Source of the DNA: Streptomyces corallincola
GTDB lineage: Bacteria; Actinomycetota; Actinomycetes; Streptomycetales; Streptomycetaceae
Assembly (NCBI RefSeq): GCF_019104725.1
Contig: NZ_JAHRXF010000030.1
Location: 1-64,000 of the forward strand
DNA: 64,000 nucleotides
Direction of reading: 5' to 3'
Below the pieces are notes generated by a model. That model saw nothing but the letters and a program-made list of their open reading frames with translations, ran no database searches and had not been told where the DNA came from. The translations under genes were made by a program, and so were the position numbers. Below, piece by piece: positions 17,824 to 26,683 of this stretch; position 1 is the first letter of the stretch; the number at the start of each line of letters is the position of its first letter.

Positions 17824-18441
17824 ATGTACGACCCCAACCACGTGTCCCGCACCCACCACATAGCGCCAACCACCACCCCTGCCCCAGGCGGAGCAAGTTG
17901 TCCCGGGAGCAATGCTCCCGGAGTTCCCGCCCCGGGGGTGGCGGGACCGGTCCTGCGCCGGGGGGCGCCGGACCGGCAGGCTGCGGCCGAGAGCGGACCG
18001 CGGCCTGGAGGGGGACGGCAGGCCGAGTCGCTTTCGCGGCGGCGACAGCGTCCCCGCCAGCCGAAGCCCCGCAAGCGCCTGCACCAGCCCAGCTGCCGCA
18101 TGAACGACGCCGAGTACCAGCGTTTCACCGACGCAGCCGCCCAGTGCCAGATGACCAACGCCGCCTTCCTCGCCTACGCCGTCGACAGGGCAGCCCGCGA
18201 CCTGAACCGCACCGCCGCGGAGATCGCCACCGAACGGGACGTCATCAACGAGCTGTTCACCGCGCGCCGGCACCTCGGCCGCATCCACGGCCTGTTCAAC
18301 CAGGTCGCCAAAGCCCTCAACTCCGGTGCCGACGCACCCCACCTGGACGCCACCGCCAGGGCCGTCCTGGGCGCGGCCCGCCGGATGGAGGACGCCGCCG
18401 ACGCCCTGCTCGCCCACCGGGACGGCGGTGCCCCGGCGTGA
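17824..18441 (+). CDS. MobC-like relaxosome accessory protein
   Basis: 205 residues if started at ATG 17824. The conserved part is the C-terminal half: a ribbon-helix-helix-like segment (MNDAEYQRFTDAAAQCQMT) followed by the MobC helix (GRIHGLFNQVAKALNSGADA). The N-terminal half is low-complexity Pro/Gly/Arg and overlaps a palindrome that may be oriT, so the true start may be GTG 17938. Its stop overlaps the relaxase start (GTGA). MobC proteins bind oriT and help the relaxase open DNA. Confidence 0.75.
   Translation: MYDPNHVSRTHHIAPTTTPAPGGASCPGSNAPGVPAPGVAGPVLRRGAPDRQAAAESGPRPGGGRQAESLSRRRQRPRQPKPRKRLHQPSCRMNDAEYQRFTDAAAQCQMTNAAFLAYAVDRAARDLNRTAAEIATERDVINELFTARRHLGRIHGLFNQVAKALNSGADAPHLDATARAVLGAARRMEDAADALLAHRDGGAPA
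17903..17921. repeat. 19-bp palindrome, candidate oriT hairpin
   Basis: CCGGGAGCA and TGCTCCCGG pair perfectly around a single A. It lies at the 5' edge of the mobC frame, upstream of the relaxase gene, where origins of transfer are usually found. The nic site cannot be named from sequence alone. Confidence 0.4.
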
Positions 18442-20162
18442 TCCCCCGCCTCCACAAGCGCGGCAGCGCAACGATCGGGCTGATCCGCTACCTGTACGGC
18501 CCCGGCACCCACGAGGAGCACACCGACCCCCACCTGGTGGCCGCCTTCGACCCGCTCACCCCCGACCCCGGCCGCGACCCGCAGGCCACCTACCGCCAGC
18601 TTCAGCGGCTGCTCGACCAGCCCGTCAACGCCCTGCCCACCGGCCGCCGCCCCGACAAGCACGTGTGGCACCTCTCCGTACGCGCCAGCCCCGAGGACCC
18701 GGCCCTGTCCGACGACGACTGGGCCGCCATCGCCCGCCGCATGGTCACCGCCACCGGCATCGCCCCCGACGGCGACGACGCCGCGTGCCGCTGGGCCGCC
18801 GTCCGCCACGCCGACGACCACATCCACATCATCGCCACCCTGGTCCGCGACGACGGCCGACGCCCCCGCCTGCACAACGAAGCCCGCCGCGCCCAAGCCG
18901 AGGCCCGCCTCATCGAAACCGACTACAACCTGCGCAGGGTCGCTCCCGGCGACGGCACCGCCGCCAAGCGCCCCACCAGCGCCGAACGCCGCAAAGCCGA
19001 ACGCCTCGGCCGGCAGCGCACTCCGCGCGAGGAGCTGCGCGAGGCGGTCCGCCGCTCGGTGGCCGGAGCGGCGAGCGAGGAGGAGTTCTTCGGCCGCCTG
19101 ACCGCCTCCGGCCTCCTCGTCCGGCGCCGCATCGCGCCCTCGGGCGACACCCTCGGCTACACCGTCGCCCTCCCCGGAGACCGCAACAGCAACGGCGAGC
19201 CCGTCCACTACTCCGGATCCAAGCTCGCCCCGGACCTGTCCCTGCCCCGCATCCGCGCACGCTGGACCCACCCCGCGGACGGAAACGCCCCGCCCGTGGC
19301 GTCGACACCGGCCACCAAGCCTGCGACGGCCCGGCGCGGGACCATCGCCGCCGCCTGGCATGCGCTGCTCGTCATCGACCACGGCGACGACGCCGCCATC
19401 GCCGCGCTGCTCGCCGCCACCGGAGAGGTCCTCGACGCCCTCGCCACGACCTCCGCCGCACACACGCGCCGCGAACTACGAGACGCCGCCAACGCGTTCG
19501 AACGGGCCTCCCGCTCCCACGTCCACGCCGCACACGGCCACGGCAACGCCCTGCGCCAGGCCGCCCGCGACCTCATCCACAGCGGCCCGGCCCTCGGCCG
19601 CGCAGAGGACGGCGCCACCACGGCGATGGCCATCGACATGCTGCTCTTCCTGATCACCGCCGCCGCCCACTGGCACGCCAAGAAGCACCACGCCCAGCAA
19701 GCCGAAGCCGCCCACCGAGCGGCCGGGCACCTGCGCGCCGCCTACCAGGCAGCCGCCACCCAGCCCCTGAACGCGCTCCAACAGCAAGGCCGCCAGCTCG
19801 GCCCCTCGCTCCAGCGGCACCAGGCCGACATAGTGCGCCACGCCCTGCCCGACCTCGCCGACCGCGTCCTCGCCGAACCCGGCTGGCCCGCCCTCGCGGC
19901 CACGCTCACCGAAGCCCAGGCCGCAGGCCACGACGCCTCCCAGCTCCTCACCGAAGCAACTGCCCGAAGGGAACTGGACACAGCGGAAGGCATCAGCGAC
20001 GTCCTCGTATGGCGGCTGCGGCGCACAGCCGGCCTCCCCGCAGACCCCCGACACACCCGCACCCGGCACACCCAGGGAACCCCCGTCACCTCCACCGCGG
20101 GCCTGTCGACCCGGCCCGCACACACCGGACCCAGGCCGGCCAACACCCCGCCGCGCCGCTGA
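18438..20162 (+). CDS. Relaxase / mobilization protein (MobA-VirD2 type)
   Basis: 574 residues from GTG 18438. The N-terminal relaxase domain shows the histidine cluster HADDHIHII (about residues 124-132) and an upstream WHLSVRAS segment. The catalytic tyrosine probably lies near RYLYGPG (about residues 17-23). The C-terminal half is long, Ala-rich and helical. It is coupled to mobC and makes the single-strand nick for conjugal mobilization. The element has no FtsK-like TraB, so it probably depends on another element's transfer apparatus. Confidence 0.8.
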   Translation: MIPRLHKRGSATIGLIRYLYGPGTHEEHTDPHLVAAFDPLTPDPGRDPQATYRQLQRLLDQPVNALPTGRRPDKHVWHLSVRASPEDPALSDDDWAAIARRMVTATGIAPDGDDAACRWAAVRHADDHIHIIATLVRDDGRRPRLHNEARRAQAEARLIETDYNLRRVAPGDGTAAKRPTSAERRKAERLGRQRTPREELREAVRRSVAGAASEEEFFGRLTASGLLVRRRIAPSGDTLGYTVALPGDRNSNGEPVHYSGSKLAPDLSLPRIRARWTHPADGNAPPVASTPATKPATARRGTIAAAWHALLVIDHGDDAAIAALLAATGEVLDALATTSAAHTRRELRDAANAFERASRSHVHAAHGHGNALRQAARDLIHSGPALGRAEDGATTAMAIDMLLFLITAAAHWHAKKHHAQQAEAAHRAAGHLRAAYQAAATQPLNALQQQGRQLGPSLQRHQADIVRHALPDLADRVLAEPGWPALAATLTEAQAAGHDASQLLTEATARRELDTAEGISDVLVWRLRRTAGLPADPRHTRTRHTQGTPVTSTAGLSTRPAHTGPRPANTPPRR

Positions 20163-20186
20163 ACCACGACAGCGCGCCGCGGAAGT

Positions 20187-20206
20187 TAACCGGTGATCGC
20201 CGGTTA
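20187..20206. promoter_or_regulatory. Short perfect inverted repeat after the relaxase gene
   Basis: TAACCGG and CCGGTTA pair around a six-base loop, and an AACCGGCGAT half-repeat follows at about 20210. It lies between the relaxase gene and the next small gene, so it may be a terminator or a local operator. Confidence 0.45.
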
Positions 20207-20269
20207 GCCAAACCGGCGATTCTCCGGACCCTTGATGTTTCCAGCCGACCACCGGAAGGAAACCGCCGC

Positions 20270-20644
20270 ATGGCCCTCCCCCAGCCCCACATCGTCGCCC
20301 TCCTGTGCGACTCGGACTTCAAAAAGCGCCCCGACACCCACACCTGGTCCCACCGCGACGGACGCCCCTTCACCGACGAGGAGCAAGCGACCGCGCTCCG
20401 CGCCACCCGCTCCGACTTCGAAGAGCTCAACGCGCAGATGACCCGCTACAAGGCGTACGCGCAGGCGAAGAACGAAGCACCCGACACCCTGAACCAGTTC
20501 CTCGCCCCGTTCATGGAACGGCTCACCAAGAAGACCCTCGGCAACGCAGTGGAACTCATGACAGAGACCGAGCAAGCCGAGTTCAACCGCCTCCTCACTT
20601 TCGCGAGCGAACCCCTACGCCCCTTCACCGCCTACACCTTCTGA
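20270..20644 (+). CDS. Hypothetical protein, mobile-element associated
   Basis: 124 residues from ATG 20270 with GGAAGGA upstream. Soluble and charged, helical through the middle (FEELNAQMTRYKAYAQAKNE) with no motif I recognise. It follows the relaxase in the same direction and probably belongs to the mobilization block. The gene ends just before the oppositely oriented NUDIX gene. Confidence 0.65.
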   Translation: MALPQPHIVALLCDSDFKKRPDTHTWSHRDGRPFTDEEQATALRATRSDFEELNAQMTRYKAYAQAKNEAPDTLNQFLAPFMERLTKKTLGNAVELMTETEQAEFNRLLTFASEPLRPFTAYTF

Positions 20645-20728
20645 CGAGAGACGGCACGGACCGCGAGCGCCCGGCGGACGGCCCTCAGCCGTCCCACCGG
20701 GCGCCCCTGGTTCACACGCCGCCGACTC

Positions 20729-21132
20729 TCACGGCCCGTCGGACAGGACCTCGTCGAGGTAGTCCTCTACCGGATCGAACAGTCCGTACGGCACGTACCG
20801 CAGGATCTCTCCGTGGGAAACCCAGGCCAACTCGACCACTTCCTCCGGGGCCGCGACATGAGCGGTGCCGCCCACGACTTCGCACACCGTGTACGACACC
20901 AGCCGACCCGTCTGCGGATGCACCCGCTCGCCGAGCAGTCGCACGGCCGCCACCGTCACCCCGGTCTCCTCCAAGGTCTCTCTCACGGCGGCCTCTTCAC
21001 GGGCCTCACCGGGCTCGACCTTGCCGGCCGGGAACTGCCAGGAGAGCGAACCCTCGATCACCCGGCGGCGCACCATCAGCACGCACCCCGCGTGAACGAC
21101 GACGGCCGCGGCAACGCCCGGTTTCTGCACCA
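20729..21132 (-). CDS. NUDIX hydrolase
   Basis: 134 residues from ATG 21132; longer upstream frames lack a site. The NUDIX box is complete (GKVEPGEAREEAAVRETLEE followed by TG, about residues 37-58), preceded by the usual beta strand VLMVRRRV. It would hydrolyse a nucleoside diphosphate linked to another group, but the substrate cannot be read from the sequence. It lies downstream of the FAD oxidase gene on the same strand and may be cotranscribed with it. Confidence 0.85.
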
Positions 21133-21194
21133 TCTTCCGCCCCCTCCGCAGACAACCAGCGCAACGCGTACCGGGTAACCGCCAGCCATCGACG

Positions 21195-22148
21195 TCACTC
21201 GCCGGAGAGCAGTCCCCGAACTTCCTCAGCGCACCCCCACGACAAGGTGACGCCAGCGCCCCCATGACCGTAGTTGTGCACGACCACCCCGCCGTCCTCT
21301 CCCCGCACGGACTCCACCCGGACCCGGGCCCGGGTCGGCCGGGCGCCGATCCGGTGGTCCAGGACGCGCGCCTGAGCGAGGCGCGGTTCGACCTCCGTAC
21401 AGCGGGCGAGGATGCCGGCCGCCGCCTTGTCGTCGGGGCTCAGGTCGCCTTCGCCGTCGATCGCGGTGCCGCCCAGGACGACGGTGTCGCCGTGGGGGTA
21501 GAAGCACAGCAGGTCCGGCGATGTGCCGGTGTCCTCGGAGAAGAACTCGGTCAGTCCCGGATTGCTGACGACGACGTGCTGGCCCCGGATGGGCCGGAGG
21601 TCGGGATCCGGGACCAGGTCACGGGCACCGAGACCGGAGCAGTTGACGATCACCGAAGCCGGACCGGCATCCGCGAGCGAGGCCAGACCGCGGCGTTCGA
21701 CCGTTCCATCGGCGGCCTGGAGACGGCGCAGGAGGTGGTCGAGATAGACGGGCATGTCGACCAACGGCACGGTGAATCGGTACCCCGCCGTGAAGCCGTC
21801 CGGAAGTTCATCCGCCTCGCAGGGCCGGAAGCCCGGCAGGGCACTGGCCCAGTCCGGTGCGGCCTCGGCCGTGCGGGACGCCTCGATGCCGCTGGTGAGC
21901 CGGACGCCTGTGGCCGGGTCCTCGGCCAGTTCCCGGAAGAGCTCCAGGGACCTCTGCCCCCAGTGGTCGACCTTGTCCTTCGGCTCGACCAGGTACGGAC
22001 CCCACATGGCCCCGGCCGCCAAAGACGTGACCCCAGGAACCTGCTCGGCGACCACGTGCACCGAAGACCCGGCTTCGGCGAGAACGACGGCGGTGGTGAG
22101 CCCCGACACCCCAGCCCCGACTACGACAACGCGCTCCGATGCGGACAT
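21195..22148 (-). CDS. FAD-dependent D-amino-acid oxidase-like protein
   Basis: 317 residues. An N-terminal Rossmann dinucleotide motif VVVGAGVSGLTTAVVLAEAG (about 7-26) is followed by the DAO signature region (AAGAMWGPY) and a C-terminal HNYGHGGAGVTLSWG that closes the FAD site, with Arg in RPTRARVRVE as the usual carboxylate-binding residue. It probably oxidises a D-amino or glycine-like substrate. It lies 10 bp after the TPR regulator on the same strand. Whether it belongs to the nearby biosynthetic operon is open. Confidence 0.85.
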   Translation of the reverse strand: MSASERVVVVGAGVSGLTTAVVLAEAGSSVHVVAEQVPGVTSLAAGAMWGPYLVEPKDKVDHWGQRSLELFRELAEDPATGVRLTSGIEASRTAEAAPDWASALPGFRPCEADELPDGFTAGYRFTVPLVDMPVYLDHLLRRLQAADGTVERRGLASLADAGPASVIVNCSGLGARDLVPDPDLRPIRGQHVVVSNPGLTEFFSEDTGTSPDLLCFYPHGDTVVLGGTAIDGEGDLSPDDKAAAGILARCTEVEPRLAQARVLDHRIGARPTRARVRVESVRGEDGGVVVHNYGHGGAGVTLSWGCAEEVRGLLSGE

Positions 22149-22158
22149 GACACCGACC

Positions 22159-23688
22159 CTATGCGCGGGCCGCCGTCAGTGGAGCGTGTTGAGCCAGCGC
22201 GTCCTCCAGGACGGGCAGGAAGCCGCGTACGTGAGGGTTGCGCTGTCGGCGGCGCAGGTCTGCGGCAAGTTGGTGGAGCAGTGCCGCGCTGCGGGGTGAG
22301 CGCACGGCGGCGAGGCGGTCGGCGGCGATCCGGCCGATCTCACAGGCCGCCTCCAGGTCGCCGTGGGCGCTGTGTCCCAGCGCGAGCCAGGCGCCTTCGA
22401 ACATGGCGCGGCGCTGGCTGGGGTCTCCATGGGGGACGTCGTATGCCCCGGACTGGAGCAACTCCGTTCCACGGGCAAGGAAGTGGCGCCCCTTCGTGCC
22501 CCTGTCCGCCTTCTGCTGCGCGCGGCCCATCTGGATGAGGCCGTAACCGGCCTGACAGTCCAAGTGATTGTCGGTGAGGAAGTACATCCAGCGGGGCTCT
22601 TCCCGAGTGCCGTCACGGTCGGCGATCAGTTCGCGGGCTGAGGCGCGGGTGTGGGCGAAGTCGTTGTCGCGGCCGGCGGCGGCGTACGCGTAGGCGAGCC
22701 GGGACAGGACGGAGGCCCGGACAACCGGTGGAGCGGCGTCACCGGCACGTCGGGCGGCTTCGCCGAGGGCGATGGCGTCCGCGGGGTGGCCTCGGCTCGC
22801 GGCTTGGAAGGAGAGGTCGCCGAGGATGTGCGCACAGAGGGGCAGGTCGTTGACCTGGTGTGCCGCACGCAGTGCCGTGGCGAAGTAGCGCTGGGCGAGT
22901 CCGTGGTCGGCTGCGTCGAAGGCCATCCAGCCGGCCAGCTGACCGATCTCCGCGAGAGCGCGGATCAGGCGGCTCGCCACGGCGGGGGCGAGGCCGCCTT
23001 CGCGGATGAGGAGCCCGACCGCGCGGAACTGGGCGCTGACGTAGGGGAGATGCCGTGCCCCTCCGTGCTCGTCGTCGAGCAACTGAAGCACGGGCAGATG
23101 CTGCTCCACTTGCTGTACGAGTGGATCGCCACCCAGCGACGACGTCATGCGGGGCGTGTACTGGCCGCGCCCCGCGGTGCCGTCGAGGTACTGGGCGACG
23201 ATCGCGAGGAGTCCCGCGCCGGAGATCGCGAGAAAACGGCGGCGGTCGACAAGGCCGCCCAGCACCCAGTCCTCCACGATCGCCTCCATGCCCTGCACGG
23301 TCCAGGGCCGTGCGAGATCCGTGTCGGCCGGGACGAGCGATGCGGAGTCGCCCACCCGGCCCTGCCAGAGGTCTGCCACGGACACGGATCTGCCCAGTTC
23401 CTGGGAGAGCACATAGGCGGCCATCATCGGCAGCGGTGAACGCGGCAGCGAGCCGGAGTCACGCCAGTGGTACGGCGCCGACTCGGCCACCGTCCCCGCT
23501 CCGAAAACCCTGTTGAGCTTGCGAGCGAGCGCCTTGGGGCTCCATCCGAGTTCGTCGAGGCAACCCGCCAGTACGGCGTTGGGTTCCCCTGCCTGCGGTG
23601 CCACGTGCGACCACCTCTTCGCCAGTGGTTCGTCCATCACTTCTCGCACGCCCATGGTGAGGCCCACGGGCGATCTATTCACCCTCAT
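22159..23688 (-). CDS. NsdA-like transcriptional regulator with TPR-type repeats
   Basis: Up to 509 residues. Alternative ATG starts lie at 23655 and 23637, and none has a strong ribosome site. The N-terminus carries an HTH-like segment (LGWSPKALARKLNRVFG). A hydrophobic strip (RRFLAISGAGLLAIVAQ) is typical of this Streptomyces group. The rest is helical repeats (LADLWQ..., then Ala-rich TPR-like pairs). Proteins of this type regulate antibiotic production or sporulation. It faces the biosynthetic operon across a 120-bp divergent promoter region and is the most likely local regulator. Confidence 0.7.
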   Translation of the reverse strand: MRVNRSPVGLTMGVREVMDEPLAKRWSHVAPQAGEPNAVLAGCLDELGWSPKALARKLNRVFGAGTVAESAPYHWRDSGSLPRSPLPMMAAYVLSQELGRSVSVADLWQGRVGDSASLVPADTDLARPWTVQGMEAIVEDWVLGGLVDRRRFLAISGAGLLAIVAQYLDGTAGRGQYTPRMTSSLGGDPLVQQVEQHLPVLQLLDDEHGGARHLPYVSAQFRAVGLLIREGGLAPAVASRLIRALAEIGQLAGWMAFDAADHGLAQRYFATALRAAHQVNDLPLCAHILGDLSFQAASRGHPADAIALGEAARRAGDAAPPVVRASVLSRLAYAYAAAGRDNDFAHTRASARELIADRDGTREEPRWMYFLTDNHLDCQAGYGLIQMGRAQQKADRGTKGRHFLARGTELLQSGAYDVPHGDPSQRRAMFEGAWLALGHSAHGDLEAACEIGRIAADRLAAVRSPRSAALLHQLAADLRRRQRNPHVRGFLPVLEDALAQHAPLTAARA

Positions 23689-23807
23689 CGCAACGAAGTT
23701 GACCGAGTTGACCCACTGATCGGGTCCTGCGGGACTGCCCTTCTCCGGTGTTCTTGGAGTCCGGCGGCAAGTGTCGCCGTGGATGTCGACGGAGAAAGAG
23801 GTGGACC
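23689..23807. promoter_or_regulatory. Divergent promoter region of regulator and operon
   Basis: About 120 bp between the minus-strand regulator and the plus-strand anti-sigma-like gene. It must carry both promoters. I see no clear inverted repeat. A GAAAGAGGTGG ribosome site serves the TTG at 23808. Confidence 0.5.
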
Positions 23808-24335
23808 TTGAGTCACCACACGAGCACCTCCCGGGATCGTCCGGGCGGTGCGACGGACCTCGGACCCGGCTTGCCGCCGGTCTCCGTCCTCGAACTCGGA
23901 TACACCGGCGGCAACGGCACGACCACGCTGATCACGGATCTGCCGTACGGGCCGAAAGTCGCCGAGGTCGCTCGGGACGCCGTGACCGTCGCGCTCCACG
24001 ACACCGAGACGGAAGTCCTCGACGACGCCCGCCTGGTCGGATCGGAGCTCGCGACGAACGCGTTCGTCTCGGGCAGCCCGCCCCTGGTCCTGTGCGTCGA
24101 CCGTCGGATCCCGCCCGCCGGCGGCCTGGAAGTCGAGATCACCATCACGGACGGCGGCAGCGATCACCCGGCGCCCGCCCCTCTCTCAGGTGCCCAGGAC
24201 GAGGCCGAATCAGGACGGGGACTGGTCATCGTCGCCGCCCTGGCCGACGCCTGGTCACTGACCACAGGGGCCCGTGGCACCCGTGCTTGGTGCCGGCTCG
24301 TCCGCGGGCACCGCCCTTCGGCCGGCAGCGCCTGA
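23808..24335 (+). CDS. ATP-binding regulator (HATPase_c, RsbW-like)
   Basis: About 175 residues from TTG 23808, which has AGAAAGAGGTGG just before it; the frame continues upstream to 23748 without a site. The GHKL ATPase boxes are visible: the N box LVGSELATNAFVSG, the G1-like DGGSD, and ESGRGLVIVAALADAW. Streptomyces hold many such anti-sigma-factor-like kinases, often near regulators. It is the first gene of the operon that continues into the glycosyltransferase gene 39 bp later. Confidence 0.75.
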   Translation: MSHHTSTSRDRPGGATDLGPGLPPVSVLELGYTGGNGTTTLITDLPYGPKVAEVARDAVTVALHDTETEVLDDARLVGSELATNAFVSGSPPLVLCVDRRIPPAGGLEVEITITDGGSDHPAPAPLSGAQDEAESGRGLVIVAALADAWSLTTGARGTRAWCRLVRGHRPSAGSA

Positions 24336-24374
24336 ACCCGCTCTCCTCGCACTCTTCGAAGGAGGAACCACTCA

Positions 24375-25685
24375 GTGCGCATCGATCACGTGCCCCCGCC
24401 CCCTCCCACGACAGCCGTAGGACAGTCGGTCCGACAGCCACGTGTCATCGTCGCCCTCCACGAGGGCCTCTACGGCGCGATGTCGGGCAGCGGCTTCAGC
24501 AACCGCGCCTTCATCACGGCGCTTGCCCGTCTTCTCCCGGCGGGCCGCCTCTCCGTGATCGCTGCCCGTCTGCCGGAGACGGCGCGAGGGCACGACCGAC
24601 GGTGGACGAGCGAGGTCCACCAGATGCTGCGACAGGCTGAGGCCGACGTGACCACGTTCCCCGGACCCCGGGCACCGGCCGGCTCGGTCCACGGCTCCGT
24701 CCAGCTGTGCGACCTGGCGGGTGAGGCCGCGCAGCGCGTCGCCGATCGTGCGAGCCGATGCCTCCTCGTCGGCCTCGACATTCCGTTTCTCGGCCTTGCC
24801 CCGTCCGTCTCACCGACCATGGATCTGCTGCTCGTACCGCGCTCCACGACCGCCCTGACACAGCCCAAGGACGTCTCCCGGGTCCGCTGGGAGCGCGACG
24901 CTCTACGGGCGGCGACACTTCGGGGAGGGTGGATCGGCGCGATCTCCTCTCACATGCGAGGCCACCTCACCGCCGACTACGGCGTCCCCCGGGCCAGCAT
25001 CGTGAGCGTCCCGAACGGACTGCTCCGGGAAGAGATGACCAAGCCGGAGAGCCTGCCACCGCTGCCCTTCAGGGCACGCGCCGGATTCCTCCTGGCCATG
25101 GGCCGCTCCGTGCCGACCAAGGGCTTCGACGACCTCCTGGACGCACTGCGTGCACTGAAGGAGCGCGGAGTCCGCACACCACACCTGCTCCTAGCGGCCG
25201 TTACCTCCGCCGATCACAGGCACTCGTCTTCGTACCAGGAGGACCTGGCGGCACGCATCCGAGCGTACGACCTGGACGCGACCTTGATCACACGCTTCTC
25301 GCCCGCGATCCGCGGCTGGCTGTACAGCCCGGCCCTGCGCGCGGTCGTCGTTCCGTCGCGTGAGGAACCTTTCGGGCGGATCCCTCTGGAGGCATTCGCG
25401 GCAGGAGCGGGTCCCGTGGTCGCGACCAGCGCCGGCGGACTGGCTCAGACCGTCATCGAAGGCGAGACCGGCTTCGCCTGCGCGCCGGGAGACCCCCGGT
25501 CCCTGGCCTCCGCCCTTCAGCGCGCCCTGACCGCCCTACCCCACGAACGGGAGCGCCTCCGGAACTCCGGGAAGGCCCTGGTGCGCTCGCACCACGACTA
25601 CGAGGCCACCATCGGCGCCGTCATCAACCGCATCGCGCCCTGGGCCCTGCCCCCGTCGCCTGTCGCCGAAGGCCGAGTCCGATGA
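24375..25685 (+). CDS. Glycosyltransferase, GT4-like
   Basis: 436 residues from GTG 24375 with GAAGGAGGAACC upstream. GT-B fold: an acceptor domain with GSGFSNRAF in the N-terminal third, a donor domain with FLLAMGRSVPTKGFDDLLDA (about 235-254), and the E-x7-E type motif EEPFGRIPLEAFAAG (about 330-344) that binds the sugar nucleotide. It probably adds a sugar to the cluster product or an intermediate. The stop overlaps the next gene by 4 bp. A second GT4 closes the operon. Confidence 0.85.
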   Translation: MRIDHVPPPPPTTAVGQSVRQPRVIVALHEGLYGAMSGSGFSNRAFITALARLLPAGRLSVIAARLPETARGHDRRWTSEVHQMLRQAEADVTTFPGPRAPAGSVHGSVQLCDLAGEAAQRVADRASRCLLVGLDIPFLGLAPSVSPTMDLLLVPRSTTALTQPKDVSRVRWERDALRAATLRGGWIGAISSHMRGHLTADYGVPRASIVSVPNGLLREEMTKPESLPPLPFRARAGFLLAMGRSVPTKGFDDLLDALRALKERGVRTPHLLLAAVTSADHRHSSSYQEDLAARIRAYDLDATLITRFSPAIRGWLYSPALRAVVVPSREEPFGRIPLEAFAAGAGPVVATSAGGLAQTVIEGETGFACAPGDPRSLASALQRALTALPHERERLRNSGKALVRSHHDYEATIGAVINRIAPWALPPSPVAEGRVR

Positions 25686-26680
25686 ACCGGCCGGTGGTGC
25701 TGATCGCCCTGGAGTCCCCGCACACCTTCTGGCGGATGTCCTTCGAACACGAGCGCTACTTGTCTGCCGCGTTCCCGGGCGTGGCGTTCCGTGCGGCCGG
25801 CGAGGGGAACCTGGCGCAGCGGCTGGCCGATGCGCACGTCTATTTCGGCTGGAGGTTCGAACCGTCGTGGCTGTCCTCCGCGCCCCACCTGCGGTGGATC
25901 GCCTCTCCTGCCGCCGGGACCGACCATCTGCCCGTCGCGGAGGCCCACTCCGCCGGAGTGGCACTGACTCGCTCGTACGGGTTCCACGGACGTCCCATGG
26001 CCGAGCACGCCATGGGGCTGGTCCTCGGATTCTCCAGAGGGCTGTTCATGAGCCAGCGGCTCCAGCGGAACCGGACCTGGTGGAAGGACGACCTCGCCGA
26101 GGAGTTCTTCGACCTGTCCGGGGCGACGATGGCCATCGTCGGCTGCGGCAGCATCGGAGGGCACCTCGCACGTACGGCCCGAGCCTTCGGCATGGACGTG
26201 ATCGGAGTACGCCGGACACCACCTGCGGCCTCCGAGGGTGGGATCACCTGGATGCACGCGTCGGCGGTACGCCAGGCCGTGTCCATCGCCGATGTCGTGG
26301 TCGACCTGCTGCCCACCACCCAGGCCACGCACCACTTCTTCGACCACGATCTCTTCACGGCCTGCAAGCCCGGCTCCCTCTTCGTCAACCTCGGGCGTGC
26401 GTGGACCGTCGACCAGTCGGCTCTTCTCGCCGCCCTCGACACCGGTCATCTTCGCGGCGCAGCCCTTGACGTCCACGACCCGAAGCCCCTGCCCGTCCGT
26501 CATCCGCTGCGGCTCCACCCCCGGGTCGTCCTCACGCCGAAGAGCTCGACGCTCTGCCGCACGTACATGGACGACGCGGTCGCGTTCTTCGCCGACAACC
26601 TGCACCGCTACCTCGCCGGTCAGCCCCTCAACGGCCTGGCCGAGGTCCCCAGCGCACACGTTCACCTGACCGGAGGCTGA
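25682..26680 (+). CDS. D-2-hydroxyacid dehydrogenase-like protein with altered active site
   Basis: 332 residues. The NAD-binding motif VGCGSIGGHLARTA (about 154-167) and the Arg of NLGRAWTVD (about residue 240) are as in the family. The catalytic His normally found in LTPH is absent: the sequence reads VVLTPKSSTL, with Lys in its place. The Glu region reads ALDVHDPKPLP. It may reduce or oxidise an unusual substrate or have lost dehydrogenase chemistry. It overlaps the glycosyltransferase by 4 bp and is followed 3 bp later by a radical SAM gene. Confidence 0.8.
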   Translation: MNRPVVLIALESPHTFWRMSFEHERYLSAAFPGVAFRAAGEGNLAQRLADAHVYFGWRFEPSWLSSAPHLRWIASPAAGTDHLPVAEAHSAGVALTRSYGFHGRPMAEHAMGLVLGFSRGLFMSQRLQRNRTWWKDDLAEEFFDLSGATMAIVGCGSIGGHLARTARAFGMDVIGVRRTPPAASEGGITWMHASAVRQAVSIADVVVDLLPTTQATHHFFDHDLFTACKPGSLFVNLGRAWTVDQSALLAALDTGHLRGAALDVHDPKPLPVRHPLRLHPRVVLTPKSSTLCRTYMDDAVAFFADNLHRYLAGQPLNGLAEVPSAHVHLTGG

Positions 26681-26683
26681 CCG

